Shown in pieces: positions 1-8,267 of a DNA stretch of 64,000 bases. Origin of the DNA: Roseivirga sp. UBA6052 (lineage in GTDB: Bacteria > Bacteroidota > Bacteroidia > Cytophagales > Cyclobacteriaceae); the NCBI GenBank assembly GCA_002427755.1, contig DIYO01000005.1:62001-126000 (forward strand), written 5' to 3'. Position 1 is the first letter of the stretch. Each line of letters opens with the position of its first letter. Under the pieces are notes generated by a model. It was not told the DNA's origin. It made no database searches and saw only the letters and a list, made by a program, of their open reading frames with translations. The position numbers were made by a program, and so were the translations under genes.

Positions 1-1226
1 TGAGCCTCAGCTACAGGTTTATCCTTTAAATATCTCACAAGCTCATCTTTACTCTCCCAGTAATTTGCTTCAGGATTCATATGTGCTGCATACTTCATCA
101 ATGGACCTACTAAATGAATTTCATCCAGAGGTAAAGTGGTTGACAATTTACCAATAGCCTCATGCTCCATCTGGGCATCTTCTCCTAATTCTAACATATC
201 TCCCAGAAATACGATCTTCCTCCCATTGCCTTGACCAGCAAAATTCTCTAATGAAAGAGACATAGATGTAGGATTGGCATTATAGGCATCTAGCAGAATG
301 GTGTTCGATCCTTTTTCAATGACCTGAGATCTGTTGTTATCTGGAATGTAAGCCTCAACAGCATTTACTGCATCCTGCAGAGAAACACCAAAGTGTTTAC
401 CGATGCATAAAGCACTACATATGTTCTCGAAATTATAAGGGCCGCTTAATGATGATTCAAAATCAATGCCCTCAGCTGTCATCACAAGCTTAGGTTGTGA
501 ACTCTTCATCTCTGCATGAAAATCGTCAACAGGTGCGTAAAATGTCACGACCTTGGAGATTAGACGATTCGCTTTTTCACGTAAACGCTCATTCGCAGTA
601 TTAACAAAGACTGTTGCATTCTCTAGGTGTGCAAGGTGTTCATACATCTCCGTCTTCCCTTTAAAAACGCCTTCTAATCCTCCAAAACCTTCTAAATGGG
701 CCTTTCCTATGTTTGTGATAAACCCAAAGTTTGGTTCAGCAATAGTGCATAGCTCTTCAATATCCTTTTGCTTGTTTGCCCCCATTTCGATTACCGCAAA
801 CTCAATACCTTCCTTAATTTCTAGTAGAGTGAGTGGCACACCAATGTGGTTGTTCAGATTACCTTTAGTAGCATGAACCTTATACTTTTTTGCTAAAACA
901 TCTCTCACCAGTTCTTTGGTAGTTGTTTTACCATTTGAACCGGTAATCCCAAGAAAAGGAATATCAAACTGACATCTATGATGAGTGGCTAATTGCTGTA
1001 GCGCGCTAAGTGCATCTTCTACTAAAAAGTATCTATCGTCTTTGGCAAAAGAAGCATCGTCTATCACCACAATGCTAGCTCCTTTCTCCAATGCTTGATC
1101 TGCAAACTTATTGGCATTGAAATTAGGGCCCTTTAATGCAAACCAAATGTTGTCTTTTTTGATTGTTCTAGTATCGGTCGATACTCCGCTACTCTTTAGA
1201 AATAGATTGTAGAGTTGTTCTATCAT
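1..1226 (-). CDS. murF: UDP-N-acetylmuramoyl-tripeptide--D-alanyl-D-alanine ligase MurF (3' end cut by window)
   Basis: Cytoplasmic Mur ligase that adds D-Ala-D-Ala to the UDP-MurNAc-tripeptide using ATP, the last soluble step of peptidoglycan precursor synthesis. Translating the minus strand from the ATG at 1226-1224 gives a protein beginning MIEQLYNLFLKSSGVSTDTR. It has the ATP-binding loop GITGSNGKTTTKE (Lys about residue 100), then GNLNNHIGVPLTLL and FAVIEMGANKQKDI, and in the C-terminal part DAYNANPTSM and VFLGDMLELGEDA. These are the usual MurF blocks in the usual order. About 408 residues are inside the window; the family is normally a little longer, so only a short C-terminal piece is missing. 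No mur/fts neighbours are visible, because the gene is divergent from the next one. Confident. Confidence 0.95.
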   Translation of the reverse strand, partial: MIEQLYNLFLKSSGVSTDTRTIKKDNIWFALKGPNFNANKFADQALEKGASIVVIDDASFAKDDRYFLVEDALSALQQLATHHRCQFDIPFLGITGSNGKTTTKELVRDVLAKKYKVHATKGNLNNHIGVPLTLLEIKEGIEFAVIEMGANKQKDIEELCTIAEPNFGFITNIGKAHLEGFGGLEGVFKGKTEMYEHLAHLENATVFVNTANERLREKANRLISKVVTFYAPVDDFHAEMKSSQPKLVMTAEGIDFESSLSGPYNFENICSALCIGKHFGVSLQDAVNAVEAYIPDNNRSQVIEKGSNTILLDAYNANPTSMSLSLENFAGQGNGRKIVFLGDMLELGEDAQMEHEAIGKLSTTLPLDEIHLVGPLMKYAAHMNPEANYWESKDELVRYLKDKPVAEA

Positions 1227-1326
1227 TAATGAGAAATAAAGATTGACACAAGATAATACAGGACATACAAAAAGAACGTTCAAGTCTATAGAAAGCAAAA
1301 CATTTTCACATTACCTTTCAGTAGAA

Positions 1327-3474
1327 ATGAGAATCGTATTTCTCTTCTTGTTCTTTGTGCCTATAAGCCTATTTGGCCAGTTTGAGTTGCAATTCAGCAC
1401 GGATGTTCCATTTACTATGAATGGAAATACTTTGAGTAGGGCTCTCGAAGGAGGACTCAATTCGGCTCAGTTTCAGACCATGGACTTAGATCTAGATGGT
1501 GATGAAGATTTAGTGATCTACAATCGCATTGGCTCTAATTTCCAGACTTATTTGAACGAAAACTCCCAATATGTTTGGGCACCGGAATATGCGTTTCAGT
1601 TTCCTGAAGACGTGATTGGATGGGTGGTCTTAGTCGATTATGATTGCGATGGTGATAAAGACTTATTCACGAGTACATCGCTCGGCATCAAAGCTTATGA
1701 GAATACTTCGAGTAATCAATTGTCTTGGCAAGAAGCAGCTCCATTTCTCTCGTTCGATGCCGGCACCAATATGCAGGTTAGCAGAGCAGACATCCCAGGT
1801 TTTGCCGATGTCAATGGAGATGGTGCAATAGATATTCTCACTTACAGATTCGGGACAAGCACTACGATAGATTACTTCGAGAACACTGGAAGTTGTGGAG
1901 ACTTAACCTTCACCAGAGCTGACAGAAACTGGGGTGGTATTCAAGAATGTGATTGCAACGACTTCAGATTTAGGCAGCCGTGTGATCAGTTGGCTTCAAG
2001 ACCCAATGTTACTTTTTCTGCCAACGCTACCCAACACGCAGGTGGTAAAGTCATTCTTCCTTTCGACTCGGATAATGATGGAGACATAGACATCATCACA
2101 TCAGATGAATTCTGTGAAACACTTTACTTTATGGAAAACGAAGGAGATCGGGATGAGGCCGTAATGAATGGCTTTTCGAGCTTCCCGGAGAATAACCCTG
2201 CCGCCTTCCCATTCTTTCCGAATGCCTTTTTAGAAGACATAAACTTTGACGGTACTAAGGAGCTCATCATATCTACAAATGCCGACCAGAATATCGGAAA
2301 TCAAATTGAATTGAGCCGCAATATTCAAGTCTATGAGAATCAGGGTTCAAATGATATTCCGCTCTTTAACCAAGCTTCAGTACCATTTCTGCAGAACGAA
2401 ATGATTGATTTAGGAGAAGACTTATATCCTGCCTTTGCCGACCTTGATGAAGATGGCGATGAAGATTTATTCATAGGAAATAAAGGGCTGTTAGGGACTA
2501 ATGGCTTGGCTGGCTCAATCTACTATTTTGAGAATGTTGGAACGGAATTCAATCCACAATATGAAATGGTTGATGATGACTTCATGAACATTAGAGAAAC
2601 AAACCAAACACACATTAAGCCTTTCTTTATAGATACCGATAACGATGGTGACCTTGACTTGATATACCAAGCCACATTCGATGATACGATTACCAGAATG
2701 TACTACCAGATGAACAATGGTAGTTTCAATTTCTCTCAGGCCATTACGCTAGACATAGATATGTCAGTAAATGATAATCCTTTTTGGTATGATGTAAATG
2801 AAGATGGGGCACCAGATGTCCTTTTCGGAACTCAATTCGGAGGGCTTTCCGTTTTCTACAATAGAGCTTCAATGATCTTTACCATTGAAAACGAAAATTT
2901 CGCTGGTATCGAAAACGACTTTAATAGACAAAGCTTATCAGTTTATATAGCCGATATGGATGGCAATGGTACTGATGATCTTGTAACCCTTGACAACTCT
3001 GGTGAAATTAGAATCTTTCAAGGACCTATTAATAACAGATTTATAGCTGATGAACCCATTACTGATTTAATCAATATTAATGATGAGCAATACCCGGGCG
3101 ACTTTGGTAGAGAGAACATTATTGCCATTGCAGATATTTATGGAAACAGGAAACCTCCGGTTTTTGTAGGTACAACTCGGGGAGGTCTGCATTTTCTGCG
3201 CAACACCAGTGAAATTGCCAATGGTGGCGAAGGTGAAATCTTAATGACCGTAGCCCCTAACCCGAGCAGTTCTACCGTGAGAGTATCTACTAATACCACA
3301 GGATTAATTTCTCTCTATAATCTCATGGGCCAAAGATTGCTTGCTGACATTGGCGTTTCACCCAGTCAGCCACAAACACTAAATGTTTCTGATATTCCAG
3401 CAGGTCTTTATCTTATCCGATTTATGAATAATTCAGGAAGAGGCACAACCAAAAGATTGATTGTGGTAAAATGA
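1327..3474 (+). CDS. Secreted FG-GAP/VCBS repeat protein with T9SS type A sorting domain
   Basis: A 715-residue exported protein of unknown ligand. I start it at the ATG at 1327, because this gives a clean signal peptide (MRIVFLFLFFVPISLFGQ); an upstream in-frame start at 1243 would bury it. The body carries at least nine calcium-loop motifs of the FG-GAP/VCBS type, for example DLDLDGDEDLVIY, DYDCDGDKDLFT, DSDNDGDIDIIT, DLDEDGDEDLFIG and DTDNDGDLDLIY, which usually fold as a beta-propeller. The last 75 residues (VAPNPSSSTVRVS, NLMGQRLL, IPAGLYLIRF, KRLIVVK) are a T9SS C-terminal sorting domain, so the protein should be exported through the Por machinery and released or anchored at the surface. 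It overlaps the next gene by 4 nt. The function beyond secretion is unknown. Confidence 0.92.
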   Translation: MRIVFLFLFFVPISLFGQFELQFSTDVPFTMNGNTLSRALEGGLNSAQFQTMDLDLDGDEDLVIYNRIGSNFQTYLNENSQYVWAPEYAFQFPEDVIGWVVLVDYDCDGDKDLFTSTSLGIKAYENTSSNQLSWQEAAPFLSFDAGTNMQVSRADIPGFADVNGDGAIDILTYRFGTSTTIDYFENTGSCGDLTFTRADRNWGGIQECDCNDFRFRQPCDQLASRPNVTFSANATQHAGGKVILPFDSDNDGDIDIITSDEFCETLYFMENEGDRDEAVMNGFSSFPENNPAAFPFFPNAFLEDINFDGTKELIISTNADQNIGNQIELSRNIQVYENQGSNDIPLFNQASVPFLQNEMIDLGEDLYPAFADLDEDGDEDLFIGNKGLLGTNGLAGSIYYFENVGTEFNPQYEMVDDDFMNIRETNQTHIKPFFIDTDNDGDLDLIYQATFDDTITRMYYQMNNGSFNFSQAITLDIDMSVNDNPFWYDVNEDGAPDVLFGTQFGGLSVFYNRASMIFTIENENFAGIENDFNRQSLSVYIADMDGNGTDDLVTLDNSGEIRIFQGPINNRFIADEPITDLININDEQYPGDFGRENIIAIADIYGNRKPPVFVGTTRGGLHFLRNTSEIANGGEGEILMTVAPNPSSSTVRVSTNTTGLISLYNLMGQRLLADIGVSPSQPQTLNVSDIPAGLYLIRFMNNSGRGTTKRLIVVK

Positions 3475-3845
3475 AACTTTACTGTTATCTACAAATCAAA
3501 CCATTAAATCAGATTGAGTTCACTAGTAAATCGAGTGATGATTTTAGAAAGCTAGATTATCTAATTTTTGAGGCAGACAATCATTCCAATGCCTTTCTTA
3601 TGCAACAAGGCAAACAACTCATTCAAGAGGCTCTTGAAATTTTCATTGAAATTGACGCTGATCCCCAAGAGGATTTAGGCAAACTTAATTTGATATTTGA
3701 ATCGTTGAGAAAAAGCCAGATTAGAACTGAATACCATCTAAAAGGCAAGCATAACACTCTTGAGAAGATGCTGAAATTCATAAAAGCCCATCAAGTTGAG
3801 TCTGTACATTCTCATTTAATATCAAAAGGATCCGCATCTAAGTGA
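3471..3845 (+). CDS. Hypothetical cytoplasmic protein, 124 aa
   Basis: I do not recognise this family. The start overlaps the stop of the secreted repeat protein by 4 nt (ATGA), which suggests translational coupling. The product has no signal peptide or membrane segment and is rich in charged and hydrophobic residues that suggest a mixed alpha/beta fold; KLYCYLQIKPLNQIEF at the N-terminus looks like a beta strand pair and the middle (NAFLMQQGKQLIQEALEIFIEI) like an amphipathic helix. Its 3' end runs 34 nt into the convergent nitrilase gene. The overlap with a well-supported gene is unusual but short. Real gene likely, function unknown. Confidence 0.6.
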   Translation: MKLYCYLQIKPLNQIEFTSKSSDDFRKLDYLIFEADNHSNAFLMQQGKQLIQEALEIFIEIDADPQEDLGKLNLIFESLRKSQIRTEYHLKGKHNTLEKMLKFIKAHQVESVHSHLISKGSASK

Positions 3846-4585
3846 GCAGGAAACTTGGTTCTAAAACGCTCTAATGATGCCTTACTTAAAGTGAGGTAAA
3901 TTATTTCCTCTGTTTCTGAAAATGCGAGTACCTCTCCTTTGGGAGAATAGGCCCCAGAGTGCCCATTATAAGCGATACCCTTTCCATCTTCTCCTACTCT
4001 ATTAAGCCCGACTGAGTAAGACACATTTTCAATGGCTCTAGCTTTCAACAAGGCATCCCAAGCAGACACGCGTACTGCCGGCCAATTGGCTACATAGAGC
4101 AAAAGGTCATATTCAAGATTTCGGTTTCTTGCCCAAACGGGAAAACGAAGATCATAACAAATCAAAGGACAAATCTTCCATCCTTTCCATTCTACAAGCA
4201 GCCTGCTCTCTCCCATAGCATAATACCGATCTTCCTCAGCCATTCTAAAGAGATGTCGTTTGTCGTAAGTCTTATATAATCCATCCGGTTGCATCCAAAC
4301 CAATCGATTATAAACCTTACCCTTTTCTTGAACGATGTAGGATCCTGTAACCACAGCTTTTTTCTGAGCCGCCATCTGTTTCATCCACTTAAAGGTGGTG
4401 AGATTCATAGGCTCGCTTAACCCTTGATGCTCCATTGTAAAACCTGTTTGAAACATCTCAGGTAAAACAATGATATCTACGGGTTGATCTATCTGCCATA
4501 TCTTTTCTTCGAACATGGCGAGATTAGCCTCTTTCTGCTGCCAGTAAATATCGGATTGAATAAGTGCGAGTTTCAGGTCTTGCAT
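3812..4585 (-). CDS. Nitrilase-family amidohydrolase, omega-amidase (YafV-like)
   Basis: A 257-residue C-N hydrolase. The family triad is visible: Glu43 in IVLPEMFQTGF, Lys109 in TYDKRHLF and Cys143 in PLICYDLRFPVW. The block LPEMFxTGF is typical of the YafV/omega-amidase branch, which hydrolyses alpha-ketoglutaramate and alpha-ketosuccinamate made by glutamine/asparagine-type transaminases, for instance in methionine salvage. I use the ATG at 4585, where the conserved N-terminus MQDLKLALIQSDIYW begins; the longer reading would need a TTG inside the upstream gene. It is the last gene of a minus-strand set with the cupin, DUF5996 and sigma-54 activator genes. A methionine-type aminotransferase that could feed it lies at 21.2-22.4 kb. 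Substrate not provable from sequence. Confidence 0.88.
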   Translation of the reverse strand: MQDLKLALIQSDIYWQQKEANLAMFEEKIWQIDQPVDIIVLPEMFQTGFTMEHQGLSEPMNLTTFKWMKQMAAQKKAVVTGSYIVQEKGKVYNRLVWMQPDGLYKTYDKRHLFRMAEEDRYYAMGESRLLVEWKGWKICPLICYDLRFPVWARNRNLEYDLLLYVANWPAVRVSAWDALLKARAIENVSYSVGLNRVGEDGKGIAYNGHSGAYSPKGEVLAFSETEEIIYLTLSKASLERFRTKFPAHLDADPFDIK

Positions 4586-4598
4586 AAAAACAAAACTA

Positions 4599-4952
4599 CT
4601 ACTCAACTTCCATAATCAAACTTACCTGGCTACCCTTTTCTGTTGTTTTGCTTTTGTGCCCTTTGCCAGAGACATCTTCTAAGCAAAGCATCTCCCCTTT
4701 ACCAAAAACACGTTTCTCTCCAGATGAAACTTCTACATGTAACTCTCCTTCGAGTATTGTAATATACATTTTAGCAGGTGCTCGATGTAAATCGAAATTG
4801 TGGTGAGGCAATGTGTTTTGAACATACGTCTTCACAACTCTACCCAAATCGTTGGAGATATAACCAAAGTTATTCGAGTCCTCCATGTTTAGAGGTACTT
4901 GTTCAAAATGACTATTTCCATTCGAGTCAGTATATACACGTGTGATTTCCAT
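4599..4952 (-). CDS. Small cupin-fold protein, 117 aa
   Basis: Single-domain beta-barrel protein. The region APAKMYITILEGELHVEVSSGEKRVFGKGEMLCLEDVSGKGHKS matches the pattern of a small cupin (turn with GEL, then KGEMLCLEDVxGKGH), and HNFDLHRAPA precedes it with possible metal ligands. There is no signal peptide. It sits 14 nt downstream of the DUF5996 gene and 13 nt upstream of the nitrilase start, so it belongs to the same transcription unit. The function is unknown; small cupins of this kind are often metal-binding or ligand-sensing and found beside oxidative or detoxifying enzymes. Confidence 0.75.
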   Translation of the reverse strand: MEITRVYTDSNGNSHFEQVPLNMEDSNNFGYISNDLGRVVKTYVQNTLPHHNFDLHRAPAKMYITILEGELHVEVSSGEKRVFGKGEMLCLEDVSGKGHKSKTTEKGSQVSLIMEVE

Positions 4953-4966
4953 TTTCTTTGGTTTGT

Positions 4967-5884
4967 TTAGTCTATAAAATGAGGATCAGCCAAAAGTTCG
5001 TCTGACCATCCAGCCAAGTCTTTGCCAGCATCGAAGCTGGTTTGTAAAAAGTCTAATAAATCTTGCTTAGGATTTTCACTCTTTAGCAAATCATCATACA
5101 TCAACATGGCCATGGGGCTACCACTTCCCATTTCCCACCAAGCCTTTTCAGGCTTCAGTTCGTTTTTTTCCATGCCTTCAGGAGCAGGATACATATAAGA
5201 GTAAAAAGCAGCCCCTCTCACATTCTGATCGCCCGACCAAAAACCAGCACTAAATGTCTCATGTGAATAAGCTATTCTATCTGCAATTGTAGCCTCCTCA
5301 GACATTTCAGGACCTCTTTTACCTGAGAACCTCGCAACAGCTAAATCTAAATGATGCCAGAACAATTGCACGGGACTCACTTTACCTGAAAACCGATTGG
5401 TGAATTCAGAGAAGACATTATTTGTAAAGACTAAAACTTGAAAGAATTTATTCACCCAATCTGATTGATAGGTGTTATGCGTTTCACATTCTGCAAAGGG
5501 CTCATCGCATGGGTGGTCGTAAGGAATACCTAGAATCTTTGGTTTTACTTCTATCGATTCCAAAACCTCAAAAACTCTGCTGTGGAAAGTAGCTATACTC
5601 ATGCCATCAACTAATCTAAATCCACCATCATCTCCCCATGAAGTGTTCAAATGGAGATGGTGATTCACAAAATCAAACTCAATCTCAAAGTTACCTTCCG
5701 GATGAGGCATCGGTCCTGTCGTTAATCCGTTGGTAGATACTTTAAAAGTGATGTGCCACCAGTGATTCTGATGAGGCATTACGGCCAATTTAATCTTACC
5801 TACTATCTGCATCCATAAATGCAGTGTTATTTGAGACTGTTCCCAAGCTTCAAGTGGTAATTCAGGAAGGTTATACTTATTCAT
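4967..5884 (-). CDS. DUF5996 family protein
   Basis: A 305-residue soluble protein of the DUF5996 family, which has no assigned reaction. The recognisable pattern is LPLEAWEQSQITLHLWMQIVGKIKLAVMPHQNHWWH near the start, then DFVNHHLHLNTSWGD, VQLFWHHLDLAVARFSG, and the closing stretch ETFSAGFWSGD / AAFYSYMYPAPEG. The many His and Trp residues in these blocks (HQNHWWH, FWHHLDL) look like a binding or catalytic pocket. Its start codon overlaps the end of the sigma-54 activator gene by 8 nt, so the two are probably translated together. Members are found scattered in bacteria, often beside hydrolases. The role in this operon is unknown. Confidence 0.8.
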   Translation of the reverse strand: MNKYNLPELPLEAWEQSQITLHLWMQIVGKIKLAVMPHQNHWWHITFKVSTNGLTTGPMPHPEGNFEIEFDFVNHHLHLNTSWGDDGGFRLVDGMSIATFHSRVFEVLESIEVKPKILGIPYDHPCDEPFAECETHNTYQSDWVNKFFQVLVFTNNVFSEFTNRFSGKVSPVQLFWHHLDLAVARFSGKRGPEMSEEATIADRIAYSHETFSAGFWSGDQNVRGAAFYSYMYPAPEGMEKNELKPEKAWWEMGSGSPMAMLMYDDLLKSENPKQDLLDFLQTSFDAGKDLAGWSDELLADPHFID

Positions 5885-7946
5885 ATTTAAATGTGGTTTC
5901 TTTCTTGAGTCCCAATTTTTTCATCCTAGACTCCAAAGTGGTAGGCTTCATACCCAGCTTATGAGCTGCGCCTCCCTCTCCTCGAATCTTTCCGTCAGTC
6001 AGGTCTAGAATTCTTGAAATGTATGCTTTCTGCACTTGGTCCAAGGTCATATTGCCTTCTTCGATTTCTTGAACCTTATCACCGCCTTTTAAGACTGGAG
6101 AGGCTAGAACGAGATGCCCGTTAGCGAGAATCATTGATTTCTCCACCAAATGCTCTAACTCTCTGATATTACCGGGCCAGTCATACATCATAAACCCTTG
6201 TAACATCATCTGATCTACCCTATAATTTTGCTTTCCGAGCTTCTTACTATACTTCTCAACAAAATGCTCAACCAAGGCTTTAATGTCTTGTTTTCTTTCA
6301 CGAAGTGCCGGCAAATGAACCGGGAACACATTCAAACGATAGAATAAATCCTCTCTAAAATTCTTCTCATAAACTTCTGCTAATAAATCTCGATTTGTTG
6401 CGGCTATGATTCTGACATCCAGTTTTACCGTTTTCAGCCCACCAATTCTTTCAATTTCTTGTTCTTGCAAGACCCTTAGCAATTTTACCTGTAGAGCCAA
6501 AGGCATCTCTCCTATTTCATCCAAAAAGATCGTACCCCCATTGGCTATTTCAAACTTTCCAATCTTTTGAGTTAAAGCACCAGTAAAGCTTCCTTTTTCA
6601 TGACCAAAAAGTTCTGACTCAATTAATGACTCAGGGATGGCGGCCATATTGATTTTGACGAATGGCTTTTCAGAACGGTCTGATAAATTGTGTACTGCTC
6701 GAGCAATCAGTTCCTTACCAGTGCCGGTTTCTCCTGTGATCAATACTGTACTTGAAGTAGGTGCCACTTGACTTATTTTCATGAATACTTCATGTATGGC
6801 ATCGCTACTCCCAATAATTTGAGTAAAGTTATGATCACGCTTAATTTCCTCAGTTAAATACTCTCTCTGAGTTTCTAGCTGAAGCGCCAACTGCTCAATA
6901 CTCTTTCGAGACATAATTCGTTCAACTTGTAAGCTAATCTGATCTGCTGCTAATGCTATAGTTTCTAAATCGGACTCTAAGAATTTCGCACTACTCACTC
7001 TACCTAGAGTTAAAACCATCTTCTGGTTGTTAATTACAGGAAGCACGAATTGAAGAAAGTTCTTTATCCCGAAAAGAGCTCTTTTCCTATTAATGGAAAG
7101 ACTGGTTTTAGCCACCTGGTCAAACTCATCGGCCTTATAAATTTTAGTTTTAGCGTTTTCGATATAGACTCTTTTTTCCTCCAGGACCTTGCCTAAATCA
7201 ATGGCATCTTCAAATTGCTCTGTAACACTCGTGAATTTCTCTCCTACCTTTTTTACAATTTCGTATGCAATGTCGTCTGAGTTGGTGAGACAGGTCAAAG
7301 CCATAAGATCTGAATCGATCCTTGTACTGATGATCTGAGCTAAATTGCTTGATATGGCCCTAAAATCGCGAGCAGTTAATAGTGTGCTATTAATGCTAAG
7401 CTGAAATTTTTGATCTAATTCAATCTGTTTGAATCTATACCTGAACAAGATATTAGAAAATGCCAGTGAAAGTGCTGAGCTAATATCCTCTATAATCGCT
7501 AGGTCCTTCTGGGAGAATTGGCCTTTCTGATGAGACATCAAGTAAAAGAAACCTAGGTTCTTTTTACCAGCCTGAACCTTCATGGCGAGAAAGCTTTGAA
7601 TACCTATTTTCTTCGAGAATTTAAGGTAATTGATGTTTGGGTATTCTTTTAGTGCCTTATCAGTATCAAAGATTAACGGACCATTTGATTCAAGAACCTG
7701 TTTATCTATGCCTTCATGAATAGAAAAACGTTCAGTCATGAGTTCACTGTAATCTCTATGAAGACGCGTTTTATCTTTTACATGAACCATAAAGCCTGAA
7801 CAGGTATCGCCATGTATTCTGGAAAAGACTACTTCATCAAAAGAGATCTTACTACTAAGATATTTAACGAGGTAGTCAAAGAGCGACCTACCAGATTCTA
7901 CTTTACTGGAAAGTACAGCTATGTTATTGAAAAGTTCTAAGTCCAT
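5877..7946 (-). CDS. Sigma-54-dependent activator: GAF-like N-terminus, AAA+, Fis-type HTH
   Basis: A 689-residue bacterial enhancer-binding protein. Residues 1-170 look like a GAF sensor and residues about 185-350 like a second, weaker one; a coiled linker follows. The AAA+ domain shows Walker A GETGTGKE (about 405-412), the sigma-54 contact loop as GSFTGA (about 452-457, usual GAFTGA), Walker B GGTIFLDEIGEM and RLNVFPVHLPALRERKQDI. The C-terminus (about 640-685, GGAAHKLGMKPTTLESRMKKLGL) is a Fis-type helix-turn-helix. The layout resembles FhlA/NorR. I start it at the ATG at 7946. It heads the minus-strand operon with DUF5996, cupin and nitrilase. A -24/-12 promoter and two palindromes in front of the divergent gene are its probable targets. 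The signal sensed by the GAF domains is unknown. Confidence 0.93.
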   Translation of the reverse strand: MDLELFNNIAVLSSKVESGRSLFDYLVKYLSSKISFDEVVFSRIHGDTCSGFMVHVKDKTRLHRDYSELMTERFSIHEGIDKQVLESNGPLIFDTDKALKEYPNINYLKFSKKIGIQSFLAMKVQAGKKNLGFFYLMSHQKGQFSQKDLAIIEDISSALSLAFSNILFRYRFKQIELDQKFQLSINSTLLTARDFRAISSNLAQIISTRIDSDLMALTCLTNSDDIAYEIVKKVGEKFTSVTEQFEDAIDLGKVLEEKRVYIENAKTKIYKADEFDQVAKTSLSINRKRALFGIKNFLQFVLPVINNQKMVLTLGRVSSAKFLESDLETIALAADQISLQVERIMSRKSIEQLALQLETQREYLTEEIKRDHNFTQIIGSSDAIHEVFMKISQVAPTSSTVLITGETGTGKELIARAVHNLSDRSEKPFVKINMAAIPESLIESELFGHEKGSFTGALTQKIGKFEIANGGTIFLDEIGEMPLALQVKLLRVLQEQEIERIGGLKTVKLDVRIIAATNRDLLAEVYEKNFREDLFYRLNVFPVHLPALRERKQDIKALVEHFVEKYSKKLGKQNYRVDQMMLQGFMMYDWPGNIRELEHLVEKSMILANGHLVLASPVLKGGDKVQEIEEGNMTLDQVQKAYISRILDLTDGKIRGEGGAAHKLGMKPTTLESRMKKLGLKKETTFKYE

Positions 7947-8086
7947 TGTCAAGTGGCAGAAGCACAACCTTGTATTCAGAAGGAAAGGTTACAGCCTCAT
8001 ATGCTTCTAACAGCCATCCATATGCATTGTTCAAGCTTTTCTATTGAACTTATCACCTTTTTACCATTTCTCTTTGAAGAATCGAT

Positions 8087-8133
8087 CTACGAAATAGCGT
8101 AGTTCTCCAAAAATAGAGTACGAAATATCGTAG
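8087..8133. promoter_or_regulatory. Paired palindromes, candidate enhancer (UAS) sites
   Basis: The 321-base gap between the sigma-54 activator and the divergent small gene contains two 16-nt near-palindromes, CTACGAAATAGCGTAG (8087-8102) and GTACGAAATATCGTAG (8118-8133). They share the core TACGAAATAkCGTA and their centres are 31 bp apart, close to three helical turns. They lie about 108-154 bp upstream of the -24 element at 8241, the distance expected for enhancer sites of a sigma-54 activator. The rest of the gap shows no gene. The half-site TACGA/TCGTA resembles the BlaI-type operators near 47.65 kb, but the spacer is 4 rather than 6 nt. Binding by the adjacent activator is inference. Confidence 0.6.
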
Positions 8134-8240
8134 CATCTGCATGTAGCTAAAACAAGGCCCAATTCCAGAAATCACTTTTTTTTAAGCGTAGAGGAACTAT
8201 TTGAAAATAATATATGTATGTACATATAAATAACAGATTC

Positions 8241-8255
8241 TGGCACGACCTTTTC
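8241..8255 (+). promoter_or_regulatory. Sigma-54 (-24/-12) promoter candidate
   Basis: CTGGCACG begins at 8240 and is followed, after a 4-nt spacer, by TTTC (8252-8255). The -24 half is a perfect match to the family consensus (TGGCACG); the -12 half has TTTC where TTGC is usual, so only the G of the GC doublet is lost. The GG-to-TC spacing is the required 10 bp. Transcription would start near 8266-8268, just before the small gene. An adjacent sigma-54 activator and upstream palindromes support it. Confidence 0.6.
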
Positions 8256-8267
8256 AAAAACAGTGTC

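Noticed and set aside
553..876. Plus-strand open frame of 107 codons
   Set aside because: It lies entirely inside murF on the opposite strand, has no family pattern, and murF is strongly supported.
1243..1326. Longer N-terminus for the T9SS protein
   Set aside because: It adds polar residues ahead of an otherwise perfect signal peptide beginning at 1327.
8214..8267. Extended start for the 80-aa protein
   Set aside because: The -24/-12 promoter falls within this segment, so it is unlikely to be translated.
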